The position numbers and the translations under genes were made by a program. A model generated the notes under the pieces. The model had not been told where the DNA came from and did not search any database. It was given only the letters and a program-made list of their open reading frames with translations. A stretch of 64,000 bases of DNA from Methylocystis echinoides (GTDB taxonomy: Bacteria; Pseudomonadota; Alphaproteobacteria; Rhizobiales; Beijerinckiaceae), in assembly GCF_040687965.1 (NCBI RefSeq), contig NZ_CP156084.1, positions 634,501 to 698,500 on the forward strand, given 5' to 3'. This document shows, piece after piece, positions 1-9,236 of the stretch (positions are counted from its first letter, which is position 1; every line of letters starts with the position of its first letter).

Positions 1-314
1 GCCGGCCGCCCATGGCGGCGGCCGTCGACTCGCGGGCGGGTCATTTGCCAGGCCTGAAGCGACGCCGTTTTATTGTCGTTTTTTCGGGCGAGGTTCTTGC
101 CGATCCGCAAAAAACCGCGCGACTTTCGGCCGCCTTGACCACCTCTCCGGGATCGGCCACCAACGTTCGCACGTTTCTCAATCCGCAGGCGAAGACGTGC
201 CGCGTTGTATTCGACCTCGACCCGGCCGGCGAGAACTACTGCGAAATGCGCCTCGTCCTGCACGCGGACGAGGAGCCGATCAGCGAAACCTGGCTTTATA
301 GATGGACTCCCTGA
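1..314 (+). CDS. mdoG: Glucan biosynthesis protein G (OpgG/MdoG), C-terminal fragment
   Basis: This is the 3' end of a gene that enters from the left edge; the reading frame is open from base 3. The last ~80 residues match the C-terminal immunoglobulin-like part of periplasmic OpgG/MdoG, ending in the family's typical SETWLYRWTP. OpgG acts in the periplasm in the synthesis or branching of osmoregulated periplasmic glucans. An ATG at 12 exists but is almost certainly internal, because full-length family members are about 500 residues. The stop overlaps the start of the glucosyltransferase gene by 13 bases, so the two are translationally coupled, the usual mdoGH order. Identification rests on the C-terminus and on this partner. 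Confidence 0.85.
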   Translation, partial: RPPMAAAVDSRAGHLPGLKRRRFIVVFSGEVLADPQKTARLSAALTTSPGSATNVRTFLNPQAKTCRVVFDLDPAGENYCEMRLVLHADEEPISETWLYRWTP

Positions 315-2509
315 CACTCGCGCCCGTCGACGCCGTTCCCCCGGCGCAAAACAATATCGACCCTGCCGCGGCCCCGCCGACCCCCATCGAGCAGCGGCTG
401 TCGATGCCGGCGCAAAACCTCTACAAATATGACAGCCGGCAGTTTCGCAAACCGCTGGCCCCGCAGCTGTGGGAGACTCCCTGGCTCGCGCGTCTCGTGA
501 CGTTCGGCGGCGGCCTGGCGCTGACGGTTTACGGCGGCTGGCAGATGTACAAGGTCATCGACGTCGGCGGCGTCACGACCTTGAAATGGGCGCTGCTGGC
601 GCTCTTCGTGCTCAATTTCTCCTGGATCGCGCTGAGTTTCGCGAGCGCCGTCGTCGGCTTCGCGGCGCTTCTCTCCAAGCGGCCGGCTCCCGCCCTGCCG
701 GCAACGCTCGCTAAAAAGACCGCCGTGGTCATGCCGATCTACAATGAGGCGCCGAGCCGGGTCTTCGCGGCGCTGCAAACCATCTACGAAGACGTGCAGG
801 CGACGGGCCTGGGCGAGCATTTCGACTGGTTCTTTCTGTCGGACACGACCAATCCCGACGTCTGGGTCGCGGAGGAACGGGCGTTCATCGGCATCCGCCG
901 CCGGCTCGGCCCCAAGGCGCGCATCTACTATCGCCGGCGTGAAAAGAACGTCGGCCGCAAGGCCGGCAATATAGAGGATTTCGTCTCGCGCTGGGGCGGC
1001 GCCTATGCGCATATGGTCGTGCTCGACGCCGACAGCCTGATGACCGGCCCGACCATCGTGCGCCTCGCCGCGGCGATGGAGGCCGACCCCGACTCCGGCA
1101 TCATCCAGACGCTGCCGCTGATCATCAACCGCAACACGCTCTTCGCCCGCGTGCAGCAGTTCGCCGCGCGCATCTATGGGCCGGTGATCGCCGTGGGCCT
1201 CTCCTGCTGGATGGGGCGCGACGGCAATTACTGGGGACACAATGCGATCATCCGCACCGAGGCTTTCGCGCGCCACTGCGGCCTGCCGGATCTGCGCGGC
1301 CGGCCGCCGTTCGGCGGCCATATTCTGTCGCACGACTTCGTCGAGGCGGCGCTGATCCGCCGCGCCGGCTACGCGGTCTATATGATGCCGACGCTCGGCG
1401 GCTCCTATGAGGAGAGCCCGCCCTCGCTCATCGACCTTTCGATCCGCGACCGGCGCTGGTGCCAGGGCAATCTCCAGCACACGCGCGTGCTCTTCGCGCG
1501 GGGGCTCAGCTGGGCGTCTCGCCAGCACTTTTTGACCGGCATCTTCGGTTATCTCACATCGCCGCTGTGGCTGCTGCAACTCCTCGTCGGCATCGTGATC
1601 GTTTTCCAGGCGAGCTATTTCAAGCCGGAATATTTCACGAGCGAATTCGCGCTCTTTCCGACCTTCCCGCGATTTGACGCGGAGCGCTCGCTCGAGCTCT
1701 TCGCCTTGACCATGGGCATTCTGCTCGCGCCGAAATTCTTCGGCCTGCTCGTCGCCATCTACGAGCCGGAGACGCGCAGGGGCTCGGGCGGCGTTTTCAT
1801 GTTGCTGATCTCGACCCTGTTCGAGATCGTGCTGTCGGCGCTGCTGGCGCCGATCATGATGCTGATCCAGACCGGCCATGTCGTGCATATCGTCTTCGGC
1901 TTCGACACCGGCTGGGATCCCCAGCGTCGCGACGACGGCTCCGTGCCCTTCATCGACATCGTGCGCCGCCACCGCTCGCATGTGGCGCTCGGCGCGCTCA
2001 GTCTCGTCGCGGGCCTTCTGATCTCGCCCTCGCTCGTCGCCTGGATGTCGCCGACGATCGCCGGCCTCATCCTCGCCATTCCGATTTCCTGGCTCACCAG
2101 CCAGCGCTGGCTCGGCCTCGTCTTTCGCCGCGCCGGCGTGCTGGTCACGCCGGAAGAGACGACGACGCCGCCGATCGCCAAGCGCGGCAAGGCGCTCTCG
2201 AAGGCGCTGGGGCGCGCGGAGGAGGACGAAGTCAACGGCCTTACCGCCCTCCATGCCGACCCCGAGCTGCGGGCGCTGCACGAAGCCTGGCTGCCGACGC
2301 GCAAGCCGCGCCAACGCGGCGCGATCACCGCCGATCGGGCGGTCGCCGAGGCCAAGATCGCCGACGCCGAGACAATCGAGGACGTCGTCGCCTGGCTCAA
2401 TCGCGGCGAGCGTCTGGTGGCGCTCTCTGACCGCGCGCTGATCGCAATGATCGCGCGCCTGCCGAGCAAGGCCGAAAAGCAGGCGGCGAGCGCCAGGGCG
2501 GCGGAGTGA
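302..2509 (+). CDS. mdoH: Glucans biosynthesis glucosyltransferase MdoH (OpgH)
   Basis: Inner-membrane family 2 glucosyltransferase that polymerises the beta-glucan backbone of periplasmic glucans from UDP-glucose and passes it across the membrane. The 735-residue protein has a cytoplasmic N-terminus, two early membrane helices (about residues 60-125), a GT2 domain starting at VVMPIYNEAP (~140), the DxD-type DADSLM at D242/D244, the RRW motif ending at W386, then a cluster of C-terminal membrane helices (~400-600) and a charged cytoplasmic tail. Length is within the usual range for the family. It starts inside the end of mdoG, so expression is coupled. Substrate and role are taken from the family. 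Confidence 0.95.
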   Translation: MDSLTLAPVDAVPPAQNNIDPAAAPPTPIEQRLSMPAQNLYKYDSRQFRKPLAPQLWETPWLARLVTFGGGLALTVYGGWQMYKVIDVGGVTTLKWALLALFVLNFSWIALSFASAVVGFAALLSKRPAPALPATLAKKTAVVMPIYNEAPSRVFAALQTIYEDVQATGLGEHFDWFFLSDTTNPDVWVAEERAFIGIRRRLGPKARIYYRRREKNVGRKAGNIEDFVSRWGGAYAHMVVLDADSLMTGPTIVRLAAAMEADPDSGIIQTLPLIINRNTLFARVQQFAARIYGPVIAVGLSCWMGRDGNYWGHNAIIRTEAFARHCGLPDLRGRPPFGGHILSHDFVEAALIRRAGYAVYMMPTLGGSYEESPPSLIDLSIRDRRWCQGNLQHTRVLFARGLSWASRQHFLTGIFGYLTSPLWLLQLLVGIVIVFQASYFKPEYFTSEFALFPTFPRFDAERSLELFALTMGILLAPKFFGLLVAIYEPETRRGSGGVFMLLISTLFEIVLSALLAPIMMLIQTGHVVHIVFGFDTGWDPQRRDDGSVPFIDIVRRHRSHVALGALSLVAGLLISPSLVAWMSPTIAGLILAIPISWLTSQRWLGLVFRRAGVLVTPEETTTPPIAKRGKALSKALGRAEEDEVNGLTALHADPELRALHEAWLPTRKPRQRGAITADRAVAEAKIADAETIEDVVAWLNRGERLVALSDRALIAMIARLPSKAEKQAASARAAE

Positions 2510-2615
2510 TCCCCGCTCCAACCCTTTGACGCCGATGCGAAAAGAGCGGAACACGAAAACGGCGCGTCCTCCTCCTGCGCTCGCGCGGGAGGGAGACGGA
2601 AGGGGCAAAACGACG

Positions 2616-2954
2616 TTGACGCTCATCTACAAAATCGTCTCCGCGCCCGAATGGCGCGCCGCGGAGACCGTTGGCGTTTTTCGAGGCGCCGCCGTCGACC
2701 TCGCCGACGGCTACATCCATTTCTCCACCGCAGATCAGGCCCAGGAAACCGCCGCCAGGCATTTCGCCGGGCAGACCGATTTGCTCCTGGTCGCCGTCAC
2801 GGCGGAAAGGTTGGGCCCGACGCTGAAATGGGAAGTCTCCCGCGGCGGCGCGCTGTTCCCGCATCTCTACGCCCCGCTGTCTCTGGACGCCGTCACAAGC
2901 GTCGCGCCGCTGCCGCTGCGGAGCGGGCGCCATGACTTCACGGGCCTGCTATGA
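2616..2954 (+). CDS. DUF952 domain-containing protein
   Basis: About 112 residues, starting at a TTG that gives the family-typical N-terminus TLIYKI, followed by the conserved W at EW and the DGYIHFST motif. A longer frame opens at 2526, but its first 30 residues are charged and look non-coding; a purine-rich stretch (gagggagacggaaggggc) before the TTG supports the shorter form. DUF952 proteins are small single-domain proteins of unknown biochemical function. The last codons overlap the pyrD start as ATGA, so it is co-translated with pyrD, an arrangement common in Rhizobiales. I know no function to assign beyond that association. Confidence 0.85.
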   Translation: MTLIYKIVSAPEWRAAETVGVFRGAAVDLADGYIHFSTADQAQETAARHFAGQTDLLLVAVTAERLGPTLKWEVSRGGALFPHLYAPLSLDAVTSVAPLPLRSGRHDFTGLL

Positions 2955-4018
2955 TTGATCCTTTCCGTCTCGCTTTGCCTTTTCTGCGCCTGCTCGACGC
3001 CGAGGACGCGCATCGCGCCACCATCGCCGGCCTGAAGCTTCTCCCGGCGCGTGCGCCCCAGAGAGACGATCCCCGGCTCGCCGTCTCCGCCTTTGGGCTC
3101 GACTTCCCCAATCCGATCGGCCTCGCGGCGGGCTTCGACAAGGACGCCGAGGTCGCCGACGCCATGCTCGGTTTCGGTTTCGGCTTCGTGGAGGTCGGCA
3201 CCCTGACCCCGCGCCCGCAGTCCGGCAATCCGCGGCCCCGCGCCTTCCGTCTCGTCGAGGACCGCGGCGTCGTCAACCGTTACGGCTTCAACAATGCGGG
3301 ACACGGGCCGGCGCTGGCGCGTCTCTCTCGGCGCGTGCCCGCGGGCCTCGTCGGCGTCAACATCGGCGCGAACAAGGAGGCGGAGGACCGCGTCGCCGAT
3401 TATGTCGCGGGCGTCAGGGCCTTTGCGGAAGTGGCGCATTATTTCACGATCAACGTCAGTTCGCCCAATACGCCCGGCCTGCGGGATTTGCAGGAGCCCG
3501 GGGCGCTCTCCGACCTTCTCGCGCGTGTGATCGCGGCCCGCGACGCCGCCGCCGTGCGACGGCCTGTGCTGCTGAAAATCGCCCCGGATCTTTCTCTGCA
3601 GCAACTCGACGGCATTGTGCGCGTGGCGCGCGAGCGGCGCGTCGACGGCATGATCGTCTCGAACACGACCGTCTCCCGGCCCGCGACGCTGCGCGCCGCT
3701 CAAGCCTCCGAAGGCGGCGGCCTGTCGGGCGCGCCGCTCTTCGCCCTCTCCACCTATATGCTCGCGCAGACCTTTCTGCGGGTCGAACGCCAGTTTCCGC
3801 TGATCGGCGTCGGCGGGATCGACAGCGCGGAGACCGCGCTCGCCAAGATCGAGGCGGGCGCGACCCTCGTTGAGCTTTATTCGGCCCTCGTCTACGAGGG
3901 GCCCGGACTGGTCGCGCGACTCAAGGCCGGCCTTCTCGCCGCGCTCGACCGCGAGCGGACGACGCTCGCTGCGCTCGTCGGCCGCAAGGCGGCCGCGACC
4001 GCCGCGCGGGAGCCCTAA
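2951..4018 (+). CDS. pyrD: Dihydroorotate dehydrogenase (quinone), class 2
   Basis: Membrane-associated FMN enzyme that oxidises dihydroorotate to orotate with quinone in pyrimidine synthesis. The 355-residue protein has the class 2 layout: an N-terminal amphipathic extension (about residues 1-45), then the TIM barrel beginning [12 protein letters not shown], the NRYGFNN substrate loop (~105), the [10 protein letters not shown] segment around residue 170 carrying the catalytic serine of class 2 enzymes, VSNTT (~237), and the phosphate-binding GVGGI (~280). It overlaps the preceding DUF952 gene by four bases. All key motifs look intact. Confidence 0.97.
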   Translation: MIDPFRLALPFLRLLDAEDAHRATIAGLKLLPARAPQRDDPRLAVSAFGLDFPNPIGLAAGFDKDAEVADAMLGFGFGFVEVGTLTPRPQSGNPRPRAFRLVEDRGVVNRYGFNNAGHGPALARLSRRVPAGLVGVNIGANKEAEDRVADYVAGVRAFAEVAHYFTINVSSPNTPGLRDLQEPGALSDLLARVIAARDAAAVRRPVLLKIAPDLSLQQLDGIVRVARERRVDGMIVSNTTVSRPATLRAAQASEGGGLSGAPLFALSTYMLAQTFLRVERQFPLIGVGGIDSAETALAKIEAGATLVELYSALVYEGPGLVARLKAGLLAALDRERTTLAALVGRKAAATAAREP

Positions 4019-4089
4019 AGCCGCGCCGGCTTTCCTGCGACGACGCGCAATGCTATGCGCGCGCATCGGAAAACAATGAGGAACGCAGC

Positions 4090-4629
4090 ATGAGCGATAT
4101 TTGGCTGGCGACGGGCGAGGCGACGGTTCTCGCGGCGGAGGGGCAATATACGGACGCAATGCCGGAAGTGCTGATTGGGAATGTGAAGGGGCCGGTCGGA
4201 CACGCCTTCGCCGCCATGACCGGGCAGGTTGCGGGCCATCCGCGCATGTTCGTCATCCGCGACCTCAACCAGCAGGTTCGCCCCGCGACCATGATGACCA
4301 CCAAGATGACGGTGAAGTCCGAAGCCTATGTCGAGCTGCTCGGCGGCGTGGTGCAGGCGGCGACCGCCGACGCCATCGTCGATTGCGTCGCGGAAGGGAT
4401 CATTCCGAAGGCGCAGGCGAACGAACTCTGCATGATCATCATGATCTGGCTCGACCCGCGCTGCGCGACGGACGAGAACCTCGACAAGAGAGATCTCTAC
4501 CGCACCAATTACGAGGCGACGAAGCTTGCCATCTCGCGCGCGCTGAAGGGCGAGCCGACGGTCGACGAATTGATCGCCAACCGCAAGACCATCTCCCATT
4601 ACGCGCTGGAAGGCGTGTTCGAAGAATAG
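4090..4629 (+). CDS. Formaldehyde-activating enzyme (Fae) paralogue lacking the catalytic histidine
   Basis: The 179-residue protein aligns along its length with Fae, which condenses formaldehyde with tetrahydromethanopterin in methylotrophs: VAEGIIP (~102), NYEATKLAISRA (~142) and the following GEP are clear family signatures. In canonical Fae a histidine (His17 of the Methylobacterium enzyme) in HIDLIIG acts as the acid catalyst. The equivalent segment here reads MPEVLIG, putting Met24 at that place. It may therefore have a different activity, bind formaldehyde or a pterin without catalysis, or regulate. Similar divergent Fae homologues are known beside the true enzyme in methylotrophs. It sits 71 bases after pyrD with a GAGG Shine-Dalgarno and converges on dinB. 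Confidence 0.85.
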   Translation: MSDIWLATGEATVLAAEGQYTDAMPEVLIGNVKGPVGHAFAAMTGQVAGHPRMFVIRDLNQQVRPATMMTTKMTVKSEAYVELLGGVVQAATADAIVDCVAEGIIPKAQANELCMIIMIWLDPRCATDENLDKRDLYRTNYEATKLAISRALKGEPTVDELIANRKTISHYALEGVFEE

Positions 4630-4638
4630 GACAAGCCT

Positions 4639-4663
4639 GCGGCGGCGCGTCCCGCGTCGCCGC
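4639..4663. terminator. Hairpin between convergent Fae paralogue and dinB
   Basis: GCGGCGGCGCG and CGCGTCGCCGC form an 11-bp stem with one mismatch and a 3-base loop, ten bases after the Fae-paralogue stop and before the dinB stop on the other strand. There is only a weak T stretch (TTCATGCTTT), so a bidirectional terminator is plausible but not proven. Confidence 0.45.
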
Positions 4664-4696
4664 TTCATGCTTTGGGATGAGGCCTCAGCCGCCGCC

Positions 4697-5827
4697 TCAA
4701 TCCGGGCTCAAGTCGAAGGCGAGCTGACGCGGCGCAGCGCTCCCCTCCCCTTCGAGCGCGGACAGGCTGAGGCCCAGCAGACGCACGCCCCTGGCGGTCG
4801 GGAAGATCGGTTCGAGGAGAGCGAAAGCGATTTCCTCGAATTCGCTTTGACAAGCGACCGCCGCCGCGCCCGTGCGCGAGCGCGTGATGAGCCGGAAATC
4901 GGCGTATTTGACTTTGAGCGTGACGCTGCGGCCGCGGATCCGGTTCTTCTCGCAGGCGCGCCAGACCTTGTCGGCGATCGGCGCCAACGCCGCCCGCGCC
5001 GCCGCCAGGTCGAAAATGTCCTCCAGAAAAGTATTTTCCGCGCCGATGGATTTCCGAAGGCGGTTGGCGCGCACGGGACGCGCGTCGACGCCCCGCGAAA
5101 TCCAATAATAATAGCCCCCGGCCTTGCCGAAATGGCGCTCCAGGAACGCCATCGACTGCGCCTTGAGGTCGGCGCCGGCGACAATGCCGAGCCGATTCAT
5201 TTTGTCGCGCGTCGCGGGTCCGACGCCATGGAACCGGCCGACCTCCAGCGTCTCCACGAAAGACGGACCCATGCGGGGCGTAATGACGAAAAGCCCATCG
5301 GGCTTGCGATGGTCTGACGCGATTTTCGCGAGGAACTTGTTGTAGGAAACCCCGGCGGAGGCCGTCAGCCCGGTCTCGCGGCGGATTCGGGCGCGAATTT
5401 CCTCTGCGATCTCAGTCGCCGACGACATGCCCTTGAGATTGTCGGTGACGTCGAGATAGGCCTCATCGAGCGCGAGCGGCTCGATGAGCGGCGTATATTC
5501 GGCGAAGATCTGGCGAATGTGCAGGGAAACCTCCCGATAGACGTCGAATCTCGGGCGGACGAAAATCAGCTCCGGACATTTCCGTCGCGCGGTGACCGAG
5601 GGCATGGCCGAGCGAACCCCGAAGCGCCGCGCCTCGTAGCTCGCCGCCGCCACCACGCCCCGCTCCCGCGCGCCGCCGACGGCGACGGGCTTGCCGCGCA
5701 AGTCCGGATTGTCGCGCTGCTCGACGGAGGCGTAGAAGGCGTCCATGTCGACGTGAATGATCTTGCGCGGCCGCGGCGGGTCGGCCGGCTCGCCGGTTCC
5801 TGGTTCCTCCATCGGAGTCGAGTCCAT
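4697..5827 (-). CDS. dinB: DNA polymerase IV (Y-family translesion polymerase)
   Basis: Error-prone polymerase that extends past lesions and mismatched ends. The 376-residue protein carries both acidic Y-family motifs, HVDMDAFYASVEQ (D27) and LALDEAYLDVT (D121, E122), followed by the helix-hairpin-helix-containing thumb and little-finger regions. The C-terminus has QLAFDL, which fits a beta-clamp-binding motif. A proline- and glutamate-rich leader of ~20 residues precedes the catalytic domain. It is a single gene, facing the Fae paralogue and divergent from the AI-2E transporter. No LexA-type operator was recognised upstream. Confidence 0.96.
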   Translation of the reverse strand: MDSTPMEEPGTGEPADPPRPRKIIHVDMDAFYASVEQRDNPDLRGKPVAVGGARERGVVAAASYEARRFGVRSAMPSVTARRKCPELIFVRPRFDVYREVSLHIRQIFAEYTPLIEPLALDEAYLDVTDNLKGMSSATEIAEEIRARIRRETGLTASAGVSYNKFLAKIASDHRKPDGLFVITPRMGPSFVETLEVGRFHGVGPATRDKMNRLGIVAGADLKAQSMAFLERHFGKAGGYYYWISRGVDARPVRANRLRKSIGAENTFLEDIFDLAAARAALAPIADKVWRACEKNRIRGRSVTLKVKYADFRLITRSRTGAAAVACQSEFEEIAFALLEPIFPTARGVRLLGLSLSALEGEGSAAPRQLAFDLSPD

Positions 5828-5938
5828 CGCGCCCGAGTTTAATGGACTGTCGCGCGTCCGTCAGGCGCCAGCGCGCCGCTGGGCAAGCGAAGCCGTTTCT
5901 GCGACCTTCGGGGGGAACATTCACAGAGGACGAACGCG

Positions 5939-7030
5939 ATGGAAGCAGAAGCGGCGTCGAGGCGCCAGATCGAACCCATGTCGTGGCGGCAGACTGTCGC
6001 TTCCGCCATCGTTGGCGCCCTGCTGCTCGCCGCCGGCGTTTATGTCCTTTCCGGCTATCTTCACGCGCTGCTTTGGGCGCTCGTCTTCGCGGTGGCGCTG
6101 TGGCCGCTCTATTGGCGCTTCCGGCGCCGCGCGCATGTCTCCGCCGAAGCGGCGGCTTTCCTGTGTACGGCGCTCGTCGGCGTCGTCATTCTTGCGCCGG
6201 TCGCGACGCTGACGGTCGACGCGCTCGTCGAAATGCGTCAGCTCATCGATTATGCCCGAGCGGCGGGAGACGCCGGGCTCCCCGTTCCCCAACAGCTCGC
6301 GCGCCTTCCCTATGCCGGCCCCTGGGTCGCTCAATGGTGGGCGGCGCATCTCTCCCACGCCGGCTGGGCGACCGAGCTTCTCCATGAGCTGAACACGGCC
6401 TCGGCGCGCGAAGTCGGGGCTGGCCTCGGCGCCAACGCCATTCGCCGCGCCATGCTGTTCATCGTCTGCCTGCTGACGCTGTTCTTTCTTTTCCGCTCTG
6501 GAGAGAGCGTCATCAGCCAATCGCGCGTGGCCTCGCGCAAGCTCTTCGGCGCGCGCGGCGAACGCCTCGCGGGGCAGGTCATCGTTTCGGTGCGCGGCAC
6601 GCTGAACGGGCTGGTGCTCGTCGCGCTCGGGGAAGGCCTGATCATGACGGCAAGCTATGTCCTCACGCGGACGCCGCACCCGATCCTGCTCGGCGCGCTC
6701 ACCGCCTTCGCCGCCATGATCCCCTTCGCCGCAGCGATCGCCATCGGCGTCGCGGCGCTCGTCGCCGCCGTGAGCGTCGGCGCGGCGCAGGCGGCCATGA
6801 TCGCGATCACGGGCGCGATCGTCGTCTTCGTCGCCGACCATTTCGTTCGCCCGGCGCTGATCGGCGGCGAGACGAAAATCCCCTTTCTTTGGGTTCTGCT
6901 CGGCATTCTGGGCGGCGTGGAATGTTTCCAGCTGCTGGGGCTTTTCCTCGGACCGGCCATCATGGCGGCGCTGGCGTCGCTGTGGCGCGACCTCGCCGCC
7001 CCGCCCGCCTCGGAGAAAATAGGCGCGTGA
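5939..7030 (+). CDS. AI-2E family transporter (PerM/TqsA-type membrane protein)
   Basis: A 363-residue multi-pass membrane protein with paired N-terminal helices (about 20-75), a helical soluble segment (~100-160), and a dense block of C-terminal helices (~210-350). The segment ADHFVRPALIGG near 300 and the Gly-rich ILGGVECFQLLGLFLGP near the end are characteristic of this family, which includes the autoinducer-2 exporter TqsA and PerM. Substrate cannot be read from sequence; many members have no link to AI-2. The ATG has AGAGGA eleven bases upstream. It is divergent from dinB. Confidence 0.88.
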   Translation: MEAEAASRRQIEPMSWRQTVASAIVGALLLAAGVYVLSGYLHALLWALVFAVALWPLYWRFRRRAHVSAEAAAFLCTALVGVVILAPVATLTVDALVEMRQLIDYARAAGDAGLPVPQQLARLPYAGPWVAQWWAAHLSHAGWATELLHELNTASAREVGAGLGANAIRRAMLFIVCLLTLFFLFRSGESVISQSRVASRKLFGARGERLAGQVIVSVRGTLNGLVLVALGEGLIMTASYVLTRTPHPILLGALTAFAAMIPFAAAIAIGVAALVAAVSVGAAQAAMIAITGAIVVFVADHFVRPALIGGETKIPFLWVLLGILGGVECFQLLGLFLGPAIMAALASLWRDLAAPPASEKIGA

Positions 7031-7101
7031 AGCGATCGAAGAGCGGCGGGCGTCCGAAGCCGCCCCATAATTCCGGGAGGGGCAGCGAAAGGAGCGCGCC
7101 G

Positions 7102-7398
7102 ATGATCCCATCTCTCTCGTCTGGCCTTTCCAAGGTCATCAAGGCGCATCGCGCGGCCTTCGAGAAGTTCGAAGCGACGCACGAGGACGATGACGGCTTT
7201 CTCAACGCCAGCCGGGAGGAGGACATCGCCCGCTATGACGTCGCCATGCGCCCGTGCCGAAGCGACGCCGAATTCATCGAGAAGCTGCGCTATCTCATGG
7301 CCACGGAGCGATGCCTGTGGGGCGACCCCGAATTTCTGACCGAGTTCGGATCCGTCGTCATCGCGGTGCGGGAGCATCTCGATCGCCGCGAAGGCTGA
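7102..7398 (+). CDS. Conserved hypothetical protein, 98 aa
   Basis: Small soluble, acidic, mainly helical protein beginning MIPSLSSGLSK; no signal peptide or membrane segment. I chose the ATG at 7102 because AAAGGAG lies about 10 bases upstream; the frame extends further upstream only as the shadow of the transporter gene. Content such as VIKAHRAAFEKFEATHEDDD and FIEKLRYLMATE suggests a two- or three-helix bundle. Proteins of this look occur as short hypotheticals in Methylocystaceae and Bradyrhizobiaceae, but I recognise no named family. It lies 71 bases downstream of the AI-2E transporter and could share its transcript. Confidence 0.7.
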   Translation: MIPSLSSGLSKVIKAHRAAFEKFEATHEDDDGFLNASREEDIARYDVAMRPCRSDAEFIEKLRYLMATERCLWGDPEFLTEFGSVVIAVREHLDRREG

Positions 7399-7475
7399 CG
7401 GAAAGGCCCGCGCCTGCTTCCTTGCGACCGTATGGCGCCCTAATTCAAGGGGCGCGCGACAAGCAGGAGGCGCTC

Positions 7476-9236
7476 ATGCGGCGAAGCTCAACAGGCGCCT
7501 TGTGCGTCGTCTCGTTTGCGGCCCTGGCGCTGGCGCTGTCCGCGGGGCCGTCAGCAGCCGCGCCGAGCGCCGCCGCCTGCCCGGGAGGCGACGCCGGGCT
7601 GACCCTGCCGCGCGGCTTTTGCGCCACGATCTTCGCCGACCGCCTCGGACACGCGCGGCACATGGCGGTCGCCCCGAACGGCGTCGTTTACGTCAATAGC
7701 TGGAGCGGACGCTACTACGGGCGCTCCCGACCCCCGGCGGGCGGCTTCCTTGTCGCCTTGCGCGACGGCGACGGCGACGGCCGCGCGGAGATCGTCAAAC
7801 GCTTCGGCGAGACGCCCGTCGGCGGCGGCTCCGGCGGCACGGGCGTCGCCCTTTACGACGGCGGACTTTACGCGGAAGAAGGCGACAGGATCGTGCGCTA
7901 CAGCCTTCCGCAAGGCGAGATCGCGCCGTCGGGAAAGCCGGAGACAGTCGTCTCCGGTCTGCCGCTCACCGGCGATCATCCCATGCATCCCTTCGCCATC
8001 GACGCGCGGGGCAATCTCTATCTCGATTCCGCTTCGGCGACGAATTCCTGCCAGGCGCAAAATCGCATGCGCGAATCCCCGGGCCTCGTCCCCTGCCGGG
8101 AGCTCGAAACGCGCGCCGGCGTCTGGCGCTATGACGCAAAGAAGCGAGACCAGAAGTTTTCGCCCAACGAGCGGTTTGCAACGGGCATTCGCAATGGCGA
8201 GGGCATCGCCGTCGACGGCGACCGCATCTTCGTCACGCAGCATGGCCGCGATCAATTGTCCGAAAACTGGCCGAAACTCTACAGGCCCGAGCAGGGCCCG
8301 GAATTGCCTGCCGAAGAATTGCTCGAGCTGAAACAAGGCGCCGATTACGGCTGGCCCGAATGCTATTACGACGGCGCGCAGCAAAAGCGCGTACTGGCGC
8401 CGGAATATGGCGGCGATGGCGGCAAAGCCGTTGGAATCTGCGCCGAGAAGCAGGGCCCGCTCGCCGCCTTCCCGGCCCATTGGGCGCCCAACGCTCTCGC
8501 CCTCTACCGTGGCGGACAGTTTCCAAGCGCTTATGACGGGGGACTCTTCATCGCCTTTCACGGCTCGTGGAACCGCGCGCCGGCCCCGCAGGCCGGCTAT
8601 AATGTCGTGTTCCAGCCGATGGCCGATGGCAAACCGACGGGCGACTACGTGGTTTTCGCCGACGGTTTCGCCGGTTCGCACAAAGATCCGGGCGGCGCCG
8701 CGCATCGTCCCTCCGGCGTCGCCGTCGGGCCGGATGGCGCGCTCTATGTTTCGGACGACGTCGTCGGACGCATCTGGCGCATCACCTTCCATGGCGACGT
8801 CGCGACGACCGGGGTGGAAGCGGCGCCAGCGGCGCCGGCGCAAACCGCCGGACGCGAAGCCGGGCCGCCGGAGGGAACAAATCCGCAGGCCGGACACATG
8901 GAAGGACGCAAGCTGCCGACGCCGGCCGGCGCGAGCGACGCCGACGTCGCGCAAGGCGAGCGCATCTTCAACGGCCATGCGGCTGGCGGAACCTGCTCGG
9001 GCTGCCACGGCGACAATGGCAAGGGCTCCCCGCTCGGTCCCGATCTCACGCGCGGCAAATGGCTATGGGGCGACGGCAGCCTCGCCTCGATCCGCAACGT
9101 GATCGCCAAAGGCGTGAGCCAACCCAGGGAATTCAGAAGCCCCATGCCGCCCAGGGGCGGCGCCGACCTGAACGACGCCGACGTCGCCGCCGTCGCCGCT
9201 TATGTCTGGGCGATCAGCCGGCCGCCGGGAGGCTGA
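7476..9236 (+). CDS. Sorbosone-dehydrogenase-like quinoprotein with C-terminal cytochrome c domain
   Basis: Exported 586-residue protein. The start at 7476 has a strong AGGAGG and gives a clean signal peptide ending near APSAAA (~residues 25-30). Residues ~45-445 form the beta-propeller of the soluble glucose/sorbosone dehydrogenase family, with GDHPMHPFAID, VTQHGRD, ADYGWPECYYD and HGSWNRAP as recognisable blade motifs; these enzymes oxidise sugars or aldehydes with PQQ. Residues ~485-585 form a class I cytochrome c domain with the haem site CSGCH near 507 and a later Met (SPMPP) as candidate axial ligand. The fusion suggests electrons pass from PQQ to haem in the same chain and on to the periplasmic respiratory pool. 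The substrate is unknown. Confidence 0.88.
   Translation: MRRSSTGALCVVSFAALALALSAGPSAAAPSAAACPGGDAGLTLPRGFCATIFADRLGHARHMAVAPNGVVYVNSWSGRYYGRSRPPAGGFLVALRDGDGDGRAEIVKRFGETPVGGGSGGTGVALYDGGLYAEEGDRIVRYSLPQGEIAPSGKPETVVSGLPLTGDHPMHPFAIDARGNLYLDSASATNSCQAQNRMRESPGLVPCRELETRAGVWRYDAKKRDQKFSPNERFATGIRNGEGIAVDGDRIFVTQHGRDQLSENWPKLYRPEQGPELPAEELLELKQGADYGWPECYYDGAQQKRVLAPEYGGDGGKAVGICAEKQGPLAAFPAHWAPNALALYRGGQFPSAYDGGLFIAFHGSWNRAPAPQAGYNVVFQPMADGKPTGDYVVFADGFAGSHKDPGGAAHRPSGVAVGPDGALYVSDDVVGRIWRITFHGDVATTGVEAAPAAPAQTAGREAGPPEGTNPQAGHMEGRKLPTPAGASDADVAQGERIFNGHAAGGTCSGCHGDNGKGSPLGPDLTRGKWLWGDGSLASIRNVIAKGVSQPREFRSPMPPRGGADLNDADVAAVAAYVWAISRPPGG

Noticed and set aside
296-2626. 776-aa open frame on the minus strand opposite mdoH
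   Set aside because: Arg/Asp/Glu/Ala-rich antisense shadow typical of high-GC genomes; the opposite strand encodes a full MdoH with all motifs.
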